Shown piece after piece: positions 28,061 to 37,759 of a DNA stretch of 64,000 nt. The stretch is taken from positions 1,116,001 through 1,180,000 of the forward strand of contig JADJOC010000009.1 in assembly GCA_016713965.1 (NCBI GenBank). Reading direction: 5' to 3'. This DNA is from Chitinophagaceae bacterium. GTDB lineage: Bacteria > Bacteroidota > Bacteroidia > Chitinophagales > Chitinophagaceae. A model generated the notes under the pieces. That model was not told the DNA's origin. It saw nothing but the letters and a program-made list of their open reading frames with translations, and made no database searches. The position numbers and the translations under genes are program-made. Each line of letters begins with the position of its first letter. Positions within the stretch are counted from its first letter, which is position 1.

Positions 28061-29104
28061 TTATTTTATGGCGATTTCAAAGCCGGCAATTTTTATACCG
28101 TCGCCTGTTTTGATATTAGCAGTGCGTTCAAAAACCCGTTTTGCTTTCCGGAAAAACCCGCCAATTTTTGAGCGCCTGATTCTCTCTTCACTGATATAAA
28201 AAATTTTATCATCATTTAGTTCTTCATCGTATACTGTAGTATAAACGTTATTATTTTCTACAGCATTACTTGCTTTAATTAAAGAACTTACAATGGATGG
28301 AGTTTCATTATTTGCTAATCTTAATTCGCCTGTTTGAGGTAATACGTTTGCAGTTACAATTTCGTTACTTGCTGCTTTGTTAATATTTTCTAAATACAAT
28401 GTTCGCTGGTTACCGGCAATTACATTTGTACCTTTTGTAATATTAATTTCTTTTTTTGCAACAGCAATAACATTATTTTTTGAACTGTTGGTATTATTTA
28501 CAGCAGCTGCAAAAGCATTACTGCTGGCATCAATATTTTTATTTTTTAAAATAATAGCTTTTTGCGTTGGCGGATTGTTATTAACCAGCTGAATGCTATT
28601 TGCCTCACCTGGATTATTATAATATTTTAACCCTGACCAGGTAATAAAACCAATCAGTATAGCGGCTGCGGCTATTCTTTTCCAATACATTATTATTACA
28701 CCGGCCTCTTGCTTATACAGTAAATTTTTGTTCTCAAACACAATAGAATTATCGGGTGATAATTTTGTTTGCTGCAAAATTTCCCATTCCTTGGCTATAA
28801 TAAAATCATTACCAATTAGCTGCTCTGTATTCTTCTTTTGTATCCCGGTAAGCTCATTATCTAAAAGCAACAATAAATTTTGTTGTGCCAAGGCATATGA
28901 TTCATCTTTTATTAATGCTTCTTTATTCTCAAATTCTACCAAATCAGGCTGGATTACACTTTGTAGTAAAGCATCAAATTCAGCTTTTAAATCTTCATTT
29001 TGTTCTATAAATACTTCTACTGCCTTTTTCTCTGCATCAGACAATTCATTATCGATGTACAAAAGAAAAAAAGATTCGTAATTATGTCTGTTAATTTGTA
29101 TCAA
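28061..29104 (-). CDS. Membrane-bound anti-sigma factor-like protein
   Basis: The 347-residue protein starts with two short cytoplasmic modules (YIDNELSDAEKKAVEVFIEQN and LLDNELTGIQKKNTEQLI), each like an anti-sigma 'D-N-E-L' helical motif. Next is one transmembrane helix (IAAAAILIGFITWSGL, about residues 142-158) and a long Asn-rich periplasmic part. It follows the sigma factor gene without a gap: the sigma stop at 29105 adjoins its start at 29104. This supports a role in holding the sigma factor at the membrane. Named by architecture and context, not by a confident family match. Confidence 0.7.
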   Translation of the reverse strand: MIQINRHNYESFFLLYIDNELSDAEKKAVEVFIEQNEDLKAEFDALLQSVIQPDLVEFENKEALIKDESYALAQQNLLLLLDNELTGIQKKNTEQLIGNDFIIAKEWEILQQTKLSPDNSIVFENKNLLYKQEAGVIIMYWKRIAAAAILIGFITWSGLKYYNNPGEANSIQLVNNNPPTQKAIILKNKNIDASSNAFAAAVNNTNSSKNNVIAVAKKEINITKGTNVIAGNQRTLYLENINKAASNEIVTANVLPQTGELRLANNETPSIVSSLIKASNAVENNNVYTTVYDEELNDDKIFYISEERIRRSKIGGFFRKAKRVFERTANIKTGDGIKIAGFEIAIK

Positions 29105-29590
29105 TTAAATAACATTTTCTGGTTTTACAATATAATCTCTTAATAGCAACCTGGCTCTGTGCAAATAAACTTTTACCTGGCTTTCATTTAAACCGGTAAT
29201 TTTTCCTATTTCTTCATAACTATAGCCTTCATAATCTTTAAGCAGCACCAAGCTGCGCTGTGTTTCATTTAATTTTGCCAATGCTTCATTTACAATTCTC
29301 TTACTATGTAAAGATGGCTCTACACTGCCTTTTGCATTTTCTTCAAAATTCTCTGTAAAAGATACCCTCTTGTTTTTCCGGATATAATCAATCATTTGAT
29401 GATATGCTAATGTAAACAAGTAACTTTTACAACTGTCATTTTCTACTTTTACCCTGTTCAGCCACATTTTTTCATATGCACTTTGCACCACATCTTTAGC
29501 ATCCGCCTCATTTTTTAAATTTTTAAGGATAAACCGATATACATTATCTGCATATAGGGTTACACATTCATTGTATTCTTTCTCGGTCAT
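29105..29590 (-). CDS. ECF-type RNA polymerase sigma factor
   Basis: From the start MTEKEYNECVTLYAD at 29590 the protein has 161 residues. Region 2 (YRFILKNLKNEADAKDVVQSAYEKMW) and region 4 (LNETQRSLVLLKDYEGYSYEEIGKITGLNESQVKVYLHRAR) are both clear, as in group IV sigma-70 factors. The upstream extension of the ORF to 29773 is hydrophobic and AT-rich and is excluded. First gene of the operon with the anti-sigma-like protein and barrel. Confidence 0.9.
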   Translation of the reverse strand: MTEKEYNECVTLYADNVYRFILKNLKNEADAKDVVQSAYEKMWLNRVKVENDSCKSYLFTLAYHQMIDYIRKNKRVSFTENFEENAKGSVEPSLHSKRIVNEALAKLNETQRSLVLLKDYEGYSYEEIGKITGLNESQVKVYLHRARLLLRDYIVKPENVI

Positions 29591-29742
29591 AATGGTTTTG
29601 AGCGGTATAGAGATTGATTCGCTAAGCTGGTTTATTTGTAATACGAAAATGAGGTTAATAAAGTTACAAGATGAGCCAAATAAATAAAAATAGGAGTTTT
29701 TTATTTTCTGCGAACAAATGCCATCACAATTATATAGTAAAA

Positions 29743-29777
29743 ATAAAAAGAATGCAACCCGTACAAGTTGCATTCTT
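29743..29777 (-). terminator. Rho-independent terminator
   Basis: An 11-bp perfect stem, AAGAATGCAAC/GTTGCATTCTT, with an 8-base loop is followed on the minus strand by TTTTATTTTT. It lies 20 bp past the stop of the lipoprotein gene at 29797. Confidence 0.85.
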
Positions 29778-29796
29778 CATAAACCAAATGGCTGTT

Positions 29797-30912
29797 TTAA
29801 TTTAAAGGTTCCTGTTTAGAAATAGTCAATTGAAATAACTCTGATTGCCCCCAAGCTACAGGCTTGTATTCTGCAGAAAAAAGTGCTTTTAAATTTTTTC
29901 CGCTAGTGTCCATTTTTATCAAATGATCTCTATACAGTTTATGAAAATTATCTGTATCTAACTTATTGGTTTCCAATAAAGTTCTTACAAAAAATATTTG
30001 TTGGCTTTGTTCATCAATAACAAAATGTAAGTTAAACCCTGAACCATTTAATCCTGAATAAGTAGCATCCCATAAAGTAGTAACCCCTGTACCATCTGTA
30101 TTTGCCTTCATTATGGCTAATCTTTTTGCTGCTTTATTATCTTTTATCCAATATATTTTACCTTTACTCCCATCTACATGAATATCCTGGGCAACATATC
30201 CTATTTGAGTATTATTGATTCCGGCATTTTTAATTATTTCTTTAGGATTGGTGCCATCTGTTTTCACACTTTTTATAGAGTTGGTACCCGCATCTGCATA
30301 ATAAATTATCCCTTTGGTATTATCTACATCCATACAGATTATTTGGGATGAATTAGGTGTGGTAAATATTAATTTTTGATTTTCGCCATTAAGATTTGTA
30401 CTGTATATTTTTTTACCAAGGAAATCCTTAGTAAAAACTTTACTGGCTTTATAATCAATAATTGCCTGCACATCAAAGGTTTGTAACCCACCGAATTTTT
30501 GATTTTTTACTGCATTTTCAACAGAATTACCAAAATACTCACCTATAATATGTCTCCGCAAATTTGTACCCTGTACTTGCCAGATTTCATTGGTATTTTC
30601 ATTCATCGTCCAGCGATCTAAAACTGTTGGAAAAAATTTCCTATCGCCTGTAGCCACTAAGGTAACTTTAGGATTAGGCATCCCGAGGCTATTAACAGCA
30701 TAAAATTCAGTCTTGTCAGATTTTCCAAAATTACGGGTAAAATAAACAGTAGTTTCTTTTTTGGGTATAAGTAGTGAACCGCTTCGTTCATCATGGATGC
30801 TGTTTTCTGTATCAGCTAATTTTTGAGAATTATTATACCCTCCTTATTTTTTGCAAGAAAAAAGTGAAAATGAAGTAGCGAAAAGAGCGAAATAAAATGA
30901 TTGCTTGAGCAT
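29797..30912 (-). CDS. YWTD/six-bladed-propeller-like lipoprotein with an in-frame stop
   Basis: From the ATG at 30912 the frame encodes a lipoprotein signal (YFALFATSFSLFSC), two lysines, then TAA at 30846-30844. The same frame continues without a break for 349 more codons to 29797. The body shows several repeats of the form GxIYYADAGTNSIKSVKTDG and GKIYWIKDN, with I-x-Y/F-x-x-D beta-propeller character as in LDL-receptor YWTD or DUF5050-like proteins. An exported, lipid-anchored protein is inferred. The stop follows a six-A run (AAA AAA TAA) and may be a substitution or paired error. Alternatively translation restarts at an internal codon, but then export would be lost. Confidence 0.65.
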
Positions 30913-31072
30913 TGTAGTTAATTTGTGATTAATAAATATTGTTTCAACAAAACTAGTTGGGTCTACACATTTCATTGCAAGCAACTTTGCTGAACAGTAA
31001 TTTTATGGTTCTAAACTGTATTTTTTTATTACTATGCCAGTTAAAAAGAACCTTAAATTTGCAATTAAACTA

Positions 31073-31189
31073 CCATCGTCTAAAAGACCGATGGATTTGA
31101 TTTCGGCTAAAGACAAAATAAGACCTTCATGTTTTCTGTTTATCATTTTCTTTGTAAAATAGTAAAACTAAAGTCTTCGCCTAAAGGCG
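31073..31189. repeat. REP-like palindromes upstream of kbl
   Basis: CCATCG...CGATGG (31073-31094) and CGCCTAAAGGCG (31178-31189) are palindromes. The phrase aaactaaagtctt before the second recurs at about 56675 before TGCACTAAAGTGCA, which marks a dispersed family. Otherwise 30913-31228 shows no gene. Confidence 0.4.
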
Positions 31190-31228
31190 AGGGATTTACC
31201 CCAGAAGCAGACATTAATATTATAAAAT

Positions 31229-32415
31229 ATGAATCAAAAATTTTTAAATCGTATTGGTGCTGAATTAAAAGAAATAGAAAATAATGGCCTTTTTAAAAAT
31301 GAACGCATTATTACCAGCGAGCAAGGCGCCGAAATTATTGTAAATGATAAAAGAGTTTTAAACTTTTGCGCCAATAATTACCTGGGGTTATCTTCTCACC
31401 CGAAAGTAATTGCAGCGGCAAAGAAATATATCGATTACAGGGTTTTGGTATGAGTAGTGTTAGGTTTATTTGTGGTACGCAGGATATTCATAAAGAGCTG
31501 GAAAAAAAGATAGCGAAATTTTTAGGCACAGAAGATACTATATTATATGCCGCTGCATTTGATGCCAATGGTGGGGTTTTTGAACCTTTATTTAATGAAG
31601 AAGATGCAATAATAAGCGATGTGCTAAACCATGCAAGCATCATTGATGGTATCCGTTTGTGCAAAGCACAACGCTACCGGTATGAACATAATAATATGGA
31701 TGACCTGGAAAATAAATTAAAGGAGAGCTCCCATTTACGCAGCAGGGTAATCGTAACAGATGGCAGCTTTAGCATGGATGGCACTATTGCACAATTAGAT
31801 AAAATCTGCGATCTGGCGGATAAGTATGATGCTATTGTGATGATTGATGAATGCCACTCTTCGGGGTTTCTGGGCAAAACCGGCAGGGGCACACATGAAT
31901 ACAGGAATGTTATGGGAAGGATAGATATTATTACCGGCACGTTGGGAAAAGCTTTGGGCGGCGCTAGTGGCGGTTTTACCAGTGGAAAAAAAGAAACGAT
32001 TGAAATGTTGCGCCAGCGCAGCAGGCCATATTTATTTAGTAATACGGTGGCACCAAGCATTGTAGGTGCTTCTATTGCTGTATTGGATATGCTGAGTGAA
32101 ACTACCGAGTTGAGGGATAAGCTGGCCAGTAATACAAAATATTTCAGAGAAAAGATGACCGAAGTCGGTTTTGATATTAAACCTGGCGATCATCCGATTG
32201 TGCCTATCATGCTGTACGATGCCGTAGTGGCACAAAATTTTGCTACTGCTTTATTGGAAGAAGGTATTTATGTGATTGGGTTCTTTTTTCCGGTGGTGGC
32301 TAAAGGCCAGGCCAGGATAAGGGTGCAATTGAGTGCTGCACATGAACAACAGCATTTGGATAAAGCGATTGAAGCATTTACGAAGGTTGGAAAAGAGTTA
32401 GGGGTATTAAAATAA
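31229..32415 (+). CDS. kbl: Glycine C-acetyltransferase (2-amino-3-ketobutyrate CoA ligase), frameshifted
   Basis: A PLP-dependent alpha-oxoamine synthase family enzyme that converts 2-amino-3-oxobutyrate and CoA to glycine and acetyl-CoA in threonine breakdown. Motifs: VLNFCANNYLGLSSHP, MSSVRFICGTQDIHKELE, VMIDECHSSGFLG and the PLP-lysine region ITGTLGKALGGASGG. The frame breaks near 31441: one added G in the GGG run restores the family sequence YRGFGMSSVRF. The corrected length of about 396 residues is normal. Confidence 0.92.
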
Positions 32416-32489
32416 ATAGGATTAGAGAATAAGCGTAAATTCAGGATGTGAATAAATTAAGATGTTTTTTTATTGGGGGTGCGTTAAAC

Positions 32490-33008
32490 GGCCTCGAAAA
32501 AATAGCGTTAAGAAATTTACGAAGTGGAGCGTAAAACAGCGAAAATGATGATATAAAGCACAAAAGCAGATATAATATTAACCTGAGTTCGGGATAAGAA
32601 AATTTAAAAAATTATAAGTATATAGTTATTCTACATTGAAATTAAGAGTAAAGAACTAATGCAGAGATTACAGTAGTACAAATGTTCAAAGCTGTATGGC
32701 AGGAACGGGCAGTATTCGTTCCTTCCTTGATTTTTTGCTACTTTTGTGTCAAGACAAAAAGTAGAGGAATACAATTAATTGAAAAATAACGAATTATAAA
32801 GTAATTTAAACCGAACTCAGGTTAGTAGTCCATTAGTGTACAAAAGTTCAAGTATAGCTTTTTTCGCTGTAGCGTAACGTAGTAAATTTTAGCTATTTTT
32901 TCGCAGCCTTGATTTTTTTTTGTTACTTTTTTTTATCAAGAAAAAAAGTAAATAGAATGTAACCTAATACCGTAGTAAGTTTGCGATCAAAATACCTAAC
33001 CCTATAAA
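32490..33008 (-). repeat. Dispersed 270-bp repeat interrupted by a MITE
   Basis: Outside the inserted element (32578-32825), this block of about 271 bp is the reverse complement of 57002-57270. Shared parts include the ctcgaaaaaatagcg end, tgtacaaaagttcaag, a TTTACTTTTTTTCTTGAT hairpin and the ggttaggtatttt end. It fills most of the 32416-33022 gap and stops about 15 bp before the DUF1016 gene. No protein is encoded. Confidence 0.7.
32578..32825. mobile_element. MITE-like element with TTAACCTGAGTTCGG ends
   Basis: The termini TAACCTGAGTTCGG and CCGAACTCAGGTTA are perfect inverted repeats. The element is 248 bp and has no ORF of note. The homologous repeat copy at 57002-57270 lacks exactly this segment, which provides an empty site. 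A TA or TTA at both borders is compatible with a short target duplication. Confidence 0.75.
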
Positions 33009-33022
33009 TAAAAGTTGAAAAA

Positions 33023-34008
33023 ATGAAGCAGGTTGAAAAAAATAACTCCCTGATTCTTTCTATCAAAGAGATAGTTGTAAAGGCAAAGGAACTTGCTTTT
33101 AAGAGCAGCAATACTATTCTTCTAAATATGTATTGGGAAATTGGAAGATTAATAGTAGAGAATGAACAACAGGGAAAAGCTAAAGCTACTTATGGAAAAG
33201 CCGTGCTAAAAAACCTTTCGCAGCAGTTAACACCCGAGTTTGGGAAAGGGTTTGATGAGAGAAACCTCAATAATATCAGGGCTTTCTACCTTAGTTTTCC
33301 AATTTGGAACGCAGTGCGTACTGAATTGAGCTGGACACATTACAGAATAATTAGCCGCATAGAAATAGCGAATTAAGGCTAAATTATATGCACCATGCTA
33401 TTGATAGCAATTGGGATACCAGGACTTTACAGCGAAATATAAGTACCCAATATCTAAGCAGGACTTTAGAAACTCCCACTTCAAATAAACACACTCCGCA
33501 TACGTTGCTTAAAGATCCATATATTTTTGAATTTTTAGGTATGCCAACGGATAATATCCTGAGTGAAAATAAGATTGAGACAGCCTTGGTGAACCATTTA
33601 CAAAAATTTTTAATGGAATTGGGGAAAGGTTTTGCTTTTGTTGCCCGGCAACAGCATGTTGTAACGGATACCTCTGATTTTTATATAGACCTTGTTTTGT
33701 ATAATTACTATTTAAAATGTTTTGTTTTGATAGATTTAAAAACTGACAAATTAAAACATGCAGATATTGGGCAAATGGATATGTATGTACGAATGTATAA
33801 CGATTTAAAAAAGGGCGAAGAGGATAGCCCAACAATTGGAATAATACTTTGCACAGAAAAAGATAAAACCATTGTAAAATACTCTGTACTGGCAGAAAAC
33901 GAAAAATTATTTGCAAGCAAATACCGCTTATACCTGCCTAAAGAAGAAGAACTGAAACAATTGATTGAAGCAGATAGGGTAATACTTGAATTAAATAGTG
34001 AAAAATAA
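33023..34008 (+). CDS. DUF1016 (YhcG-type) PD-(D/E)xK nuclease, frameshifted
   Basis: The N-terminal half (33023-33376) is the helical YhcG domain, with NMYWEIGRLIVENEQQG and FDERNLNNIRAFY. The C-terminal half (33388-34008) has LKDPYIFEFLGM, then the nuclease core FYIDLVLYNYYLKCFVLIDLK (Asp...Asp-x-Lys). It ends with SPTIGIILCTEKDKTIVKY. One or more indels near 33360-33390 separate the halves. Such nucleases often occur with restriction-modification or defence genes, but none is adjacent here. The ATG lies 15 bp after the end of a dispersed repeat, so the native promoter may have been displaced. Confidence 0.85.
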
Positions 34009-34138
34009 ATTATTTTTATTATCCGTATTAAATAAAGATGATAGAAAATACCGATGTTGAACGGAGTCCTTCGTTACCTCAGGATAAACCCTGCCATCTA
34101 ACGATGCATTAGGCAGAAAAGCCCATAACAAAAAAATT

Positions 34139-35482
34139 ATGACAGATACTGCAAACATATTTAAAGAAAAAAGTACCAGCAAAGCAGGCGACGTAGAGCA
34201 TCGCCGGAAAATTAATTTTAATATCGGCAAATACAATGCTGCTGTTCCTAAAGGCAAAGAACAATTTTTGGATTTGCACCTGGCAAGGGAAAGGGCAAAA
34301 AATACAAAATGGCGGGCAATAGAAACACTCGATCAGCAACTGGAAGAATTTGAACTAACCTTTACTAAAAGAGGTGGGAAAGTTATTTGGGCCGAAAACT
34401 CACAGCAAGCTATAGACGAAATATTAAATATCTGCAAAGAAAAAAATTGCAAAACTTTGGTAAAAAGCAAAAGCATGGTTACCGAAGAAATACATTTAAA
34501 TGATGCGCTGCAAAAAAATGGCATTGAAAGCATAGAAACCGACCTGGGAGAATATATCCAGCAACTGGATGGCGAAGCACCTTATCATATTGTAACGCCT
34601 GCCATGCATAAAAGCAAAGAGGATGTGGCCAAACTTTTTCATGAAAAGCTGGGCACAGCTATTGACCTTACACCCACAGAAATGACACTGGTAGCTAGGA
34701 ATATTTTAAGAGAAAAATATGTGCAGGCTGAAATTGGTGTAACCGGGGCTAATTTTATCATCAGCGATATTGGCGCAGTAGCTGTTACAGAAAATGAAGG
34801 CAATGCCCGTCTAAGTTGTGCCTTTCCTAAAACACATATTGTAATTGTGGGGATAGAAAAAATGATTCCTTCGGTTACAGACCTTGGATTATTTTGGCCC
34901 TTGCTTTCTACTTTTGGTACAGGGCAAAAAATTACGGTGTATAATAGTATCATTACAGGCCCAAAACAAGATAATGAAACCGACGGACCAGAAGAAATGT
35001 ATGTAATATTATTAGACAATGGCCGTACCAATATTTTACAAAACCCTAAACAACGTGAAAGCTTGTATTGTATCCGCTGCGGAGCCTGCCTTAATGCCTG
35101 CCCGGTGTATAAAAATATTGGTGGACATGCATACGGGGCTACTTACAGCGGGCCTATCGGAAGTGTGATAACCCCACATTTGCAGGGAATGGATGAGTTT
35201 AAACATCTGAGTTACGCTTCGTCACTGTGTGGCAACTGTACGGAAGTATGTGCAGTAAAAATAAATTTACATGAACTGTTATTGGAAAACAGGCATGAAT
35301 CAGTTGAAGAAGGATTGACAACATTTAGCGAAAAAATGGCCTGGAAATTATGGAAAGTTTCCAGCCTGAAAAGAGGCATGATGAATATGGGCAATGGTGC
35401 TATTAAAAACAAAGTAGTAAATAGTTTATTCAAAGGATGGAAACAACATAGAAGTGATTTGAATTTTAGAAAAAACATTTAA
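34139..35482 (+). CDS. lutB: LutB-type lactate utilisation iron-sulfur protein
   Basis: LutB is the iron-sulfur subunit of the LutABC L-lactate oxidation system. The 447-residue protein has the N-terminal LUD (DUF162) domain (VKSKSMVTEEIHLNDAL, GVTGANFIISDIGAVAVTENEGN). Two [4Fe-4S] clusters follow: CIRCGACLNACPVY, and a second site with CGNCTEVCAVKI. lutA and lutC are not adjacent in this window, so partners must be elsewhere or the protein works with another complex. The next gene is an exported-polysaccharide-type deacetylase, 37 bp downstream. Confidence 0.88.
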   Translation: MTDTANIFKEKSTSKAGDVEHRRKINFNIGKYNAAVPKGKEQFLDLHLARERAKNTKWRAIETLDQQLEEFELTFTKRGGKVIWAENSQQAIDEILNICKEKNCKTLVKSKSMVTEEIHLNDALQKNGIESIETDLGEYIQQLDGEAPYHIVTPAMHKSKEDVAKLFHEKLGTAIDLTPTEMTLVARNILREKYVQAEIGVTGANFIISDIGAVAVTENEGNARLSCAFPKTHIVIVGIEKMIPSVTDLGLFWPLLSTFGTGQKITVYNSIITGPKQDNETDGPEEMYVILLDNGRTNILQNPKQRESLYCIRCGACLNACPVYKNIGGHAYGATYSGPIGSVITPHLQGMDEFKHLSYASSLCGNCTEVCAVKINLHELLLENRHESVEEGLTTFSEKMAWKLWKVSSLKRGMMNMGNGAIKNKVVNSLFKGWKQHRSDLNFRKNI

Positions 35483-35519
35483 TGAAATGTGGAAGGAGAG
35501 ATTCGTTAAATAAAAAAAT

Positions 35520-36812
35520 ATGAATCGACTATATATTTATGCGCCTACTACTTCCTCAAGGTTAGTATATATATGCAATTTTATTTGTAAAGAATTGATT
35601 CATGTTGATTTTTCTATTATTAATGATAAAGAAGAATTTCAAAACTATAATGGGATAAAAATTAATTACAGCAATGAGGTAATTAATAGCGAATATTTTA
35701 CAATTGGTAATATAGGATTGCTATTTGAAAAAAATATCACCAGCCAAAAAATCGAATGCTTTGAAACCAATCAATACAAAGCTTTTTTCAAAACTATTGA
35801 TTCAGATTTCCCTTTTGATATTTTTTCTGCTTCCTTTTATTTGCTTAGCCGATACGAAGAATATTTACCACATACTAAAGATGAATATGGGAGGTATGCA
35901 CATACCAATTCACTTGCTTTTAAAGAAAATTTTTTATCGCTTCCCTTGATAAATATTTGGGTAAAAGACTTTGCTGCACAAATAAAAAATAAATTTTCAC
36001 TTTTCACCTTTCACTTCTCACCTTTCACTTTTACTCCGACTTACGACATCGACATTGCATTTTCTTACAAATACAAAGGTTTAACAAGGAATATTGGCGG
36101 ATTTTTCAAAGCACCATCCTTAAACAGGATTATGGTTTTATTGGGCTTAAAAAAAGATCCTTTTGATACATATGGCTGGTTAAATAAGCTGCATAAAAAA
36201 TATCATTTGAAAGCACACTATTTTTTTTTAGTAGCCAATAGAAATAAAGCATATGATAAAAATATTTTACCGCATAAAAAACAGATGGGAAGATTAATAA
36301 AATCCCATGCAGAATATTACAGTATTGGCATTCATCCATCCTGGCAAAGCGGGGATGATTTTAATTTACTGAAAAAAGAAAAACAGTGCCTAGAAGAAAT
36401 AACGAAATTTTCTGTTACTAGCTCCCGCCAGCATTATATCCGCTTCAATTTGCCGGAAGGATACAGAAAATTACTTATAGCAGGTATTACAGATGATTTT
36501 AGTATGGGCTATGGCAGTATCAATGGTTTCAGGGCTTCGGTTGCATCATCTTTTTATTGGTACGACTTGGAAAAAGAAGAGCAAAAAAATTTAAGAATCC
36601 ATCCTTTTTGCTTTATGGAGGCCAACTCCTATTATGAGCAAAATTTTACCCCGGACATAGCTTACAAGGAAATGTTACATTATTACAATGCCTGTAAAAA
36701 TATTAGTGGCCAAATGATTACTATCTGGCATAATAATTTTTTTGGAAATGATAAAGAATTTGTCGGCTGGAAAGAGATATATGAACAATTTATTGCTCAG
36801 GTTCAGCAATAA
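35520..36812 (+). CDS. Polysaccharide deacetylase-like protein
   Basis: The 430 residues start with an alpha/beta domain and lead to TPTYDIDIAFSYKYKG, which matches the Asp-Asp-containing entry to a NodB-like deacetylase domain. Later segments, IGIHPSWQS (His region) and FRASVASSFYWYDLEKE, fit the family of deacetylase-like proteins found in Bacteroidota. No signal peptide, so probably cytoplasmic. Substrate unknown. Likely co-transcribed with lutB (37-bp gap). Confidence 0.72.
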   Translation: MNRLYIYAPTTSSRLVYICNFICKELIHVDFSIINDKEEFQNYNGIKINYSNEVINSEYFTIGNIGLLFEKNITSQKIECFETNQYKAFFKTIDSDFPFDIFSASFYLLSRYEEYLPHTKDEYGRYAHTNSLAFKENFLSLPLINIWVKDFAAQIKNKFSLFTFHFSPFTFTPTYDIDIAFSYKYKGLTRNIGGFFKAPSLNRIMVLLGLKKDPFDTYGWLNKLHKKYHLKAHYFFLVANRNKAYDKNILPHKKQMGRLIKSHAEYYSIGIHPSWQSGDDFNLLKKEKQCLEEITKFSVTSSRQHYIRFNLPEGYRKLLIAGITDDFSMGYGSINGFRASVASSFYWYDLEKEEQKNLRIHPFCFMEANSYYEQNFTPDIAYKEMLHYYNACKNISGQMITIWHNNFFGNDKEFVGWKEIYEQFIAQVQQ

Positions 36813-37757
36813 CTTTTTTCGCATTTCTTTTAATGCTGTAATTCACTAAAAAAACTCCTGCCAGTGTTACTATTGCTCCCCAGAGAATATACATTGTTAA
36901 CTGTTCATTTTTAATGAATATAGGTGCAGCCACCATAGCTACCAGGGGGTTTATATAAGCGTACAACGATGCAACTTCAGTAGGCAATTTTTTAACAGAA
37001 TAAATAAAAGCTATAAAGCTGATGATTGATCCGGATATTACCAGGTAACCTATCAGCAACCACACTTTAAGTGATATGGCATAAAACGGGATAAGCGGTT
37101 TTGTAACCTTTGCAAAAACAAATAATAATATCCCTGCTATAAACATTTGCCATCCGATGGCATAATACGGATTTATTTTCAGCTTATTTTTGGCAATAAA
37201 AATAGTTCCCATACTCCAGCTGAGCATAGCGCTAACGGAAAGGACTACCCCAAAGACAAAGCCGGGTGGATGCTGCTGAAATGCGTGCTCATAAAATACA
37301 ATAACAATACCGGCAATACCTAAAAACAAACCGACAAATGTAATAACAGAGCCATTCTTTTTCTTAAAAAAAAGCATTTCTATCAGCACTACACTTAACG
37401 GGTACAATGCACCGATTAAAGCACTTAAACCTGCCGGTATATAATTTAAGCTCCACGTACTTAATCCATTGGCAAATACAAACATCAGCAATGCCATAAC
37501 CACTATCCAGGCCAGTTGGGAAAAAGTAGGAAATGGGAGTTTTTTATATCCCATAAAAATAAAATAAAAATTACACCAGCAATCAACTGGCGTATGGCTG
37601 CCATTTGCAATGCCGGTATTTCATCAATGGCTATTTTGCTGGCTATCCATGTAGTACCCCACACTGTGCTGGTTATTGCAAGTGCCATATATCCTTTGGC
37701 TTTTTCCGTGGCAGGTATACCTTCATTACAACTATTATTTACAAAAAATAAGTGCAA
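36790..37757 (-). CDS. EamA-family (DMT) transporter, frameshifted
   Basis: Ten hydrophobic helices are spread over two frames. The first frame has the EamA start TSTVWGTTWIASKIAIDEIPALQMAAIRQ. The second has ANGLSTWSLNYIPAGLSALIGALYPLSV and, in the second repeat, YAIGWQMFIAG and LPTEVASLYAYINPLVAMV. The break lies near 37535-37555 in an AT-rich run; correcting it restores FILFLWGYKKLPFP. A drug/metabolite-type exporter of unknown substrate. It starts 2 bp after the purH stop, and its tail overlaps the convergent deacetylase gene by 23 bp. Confidence 0.82.
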
Positions 37758-37759
37758 AG

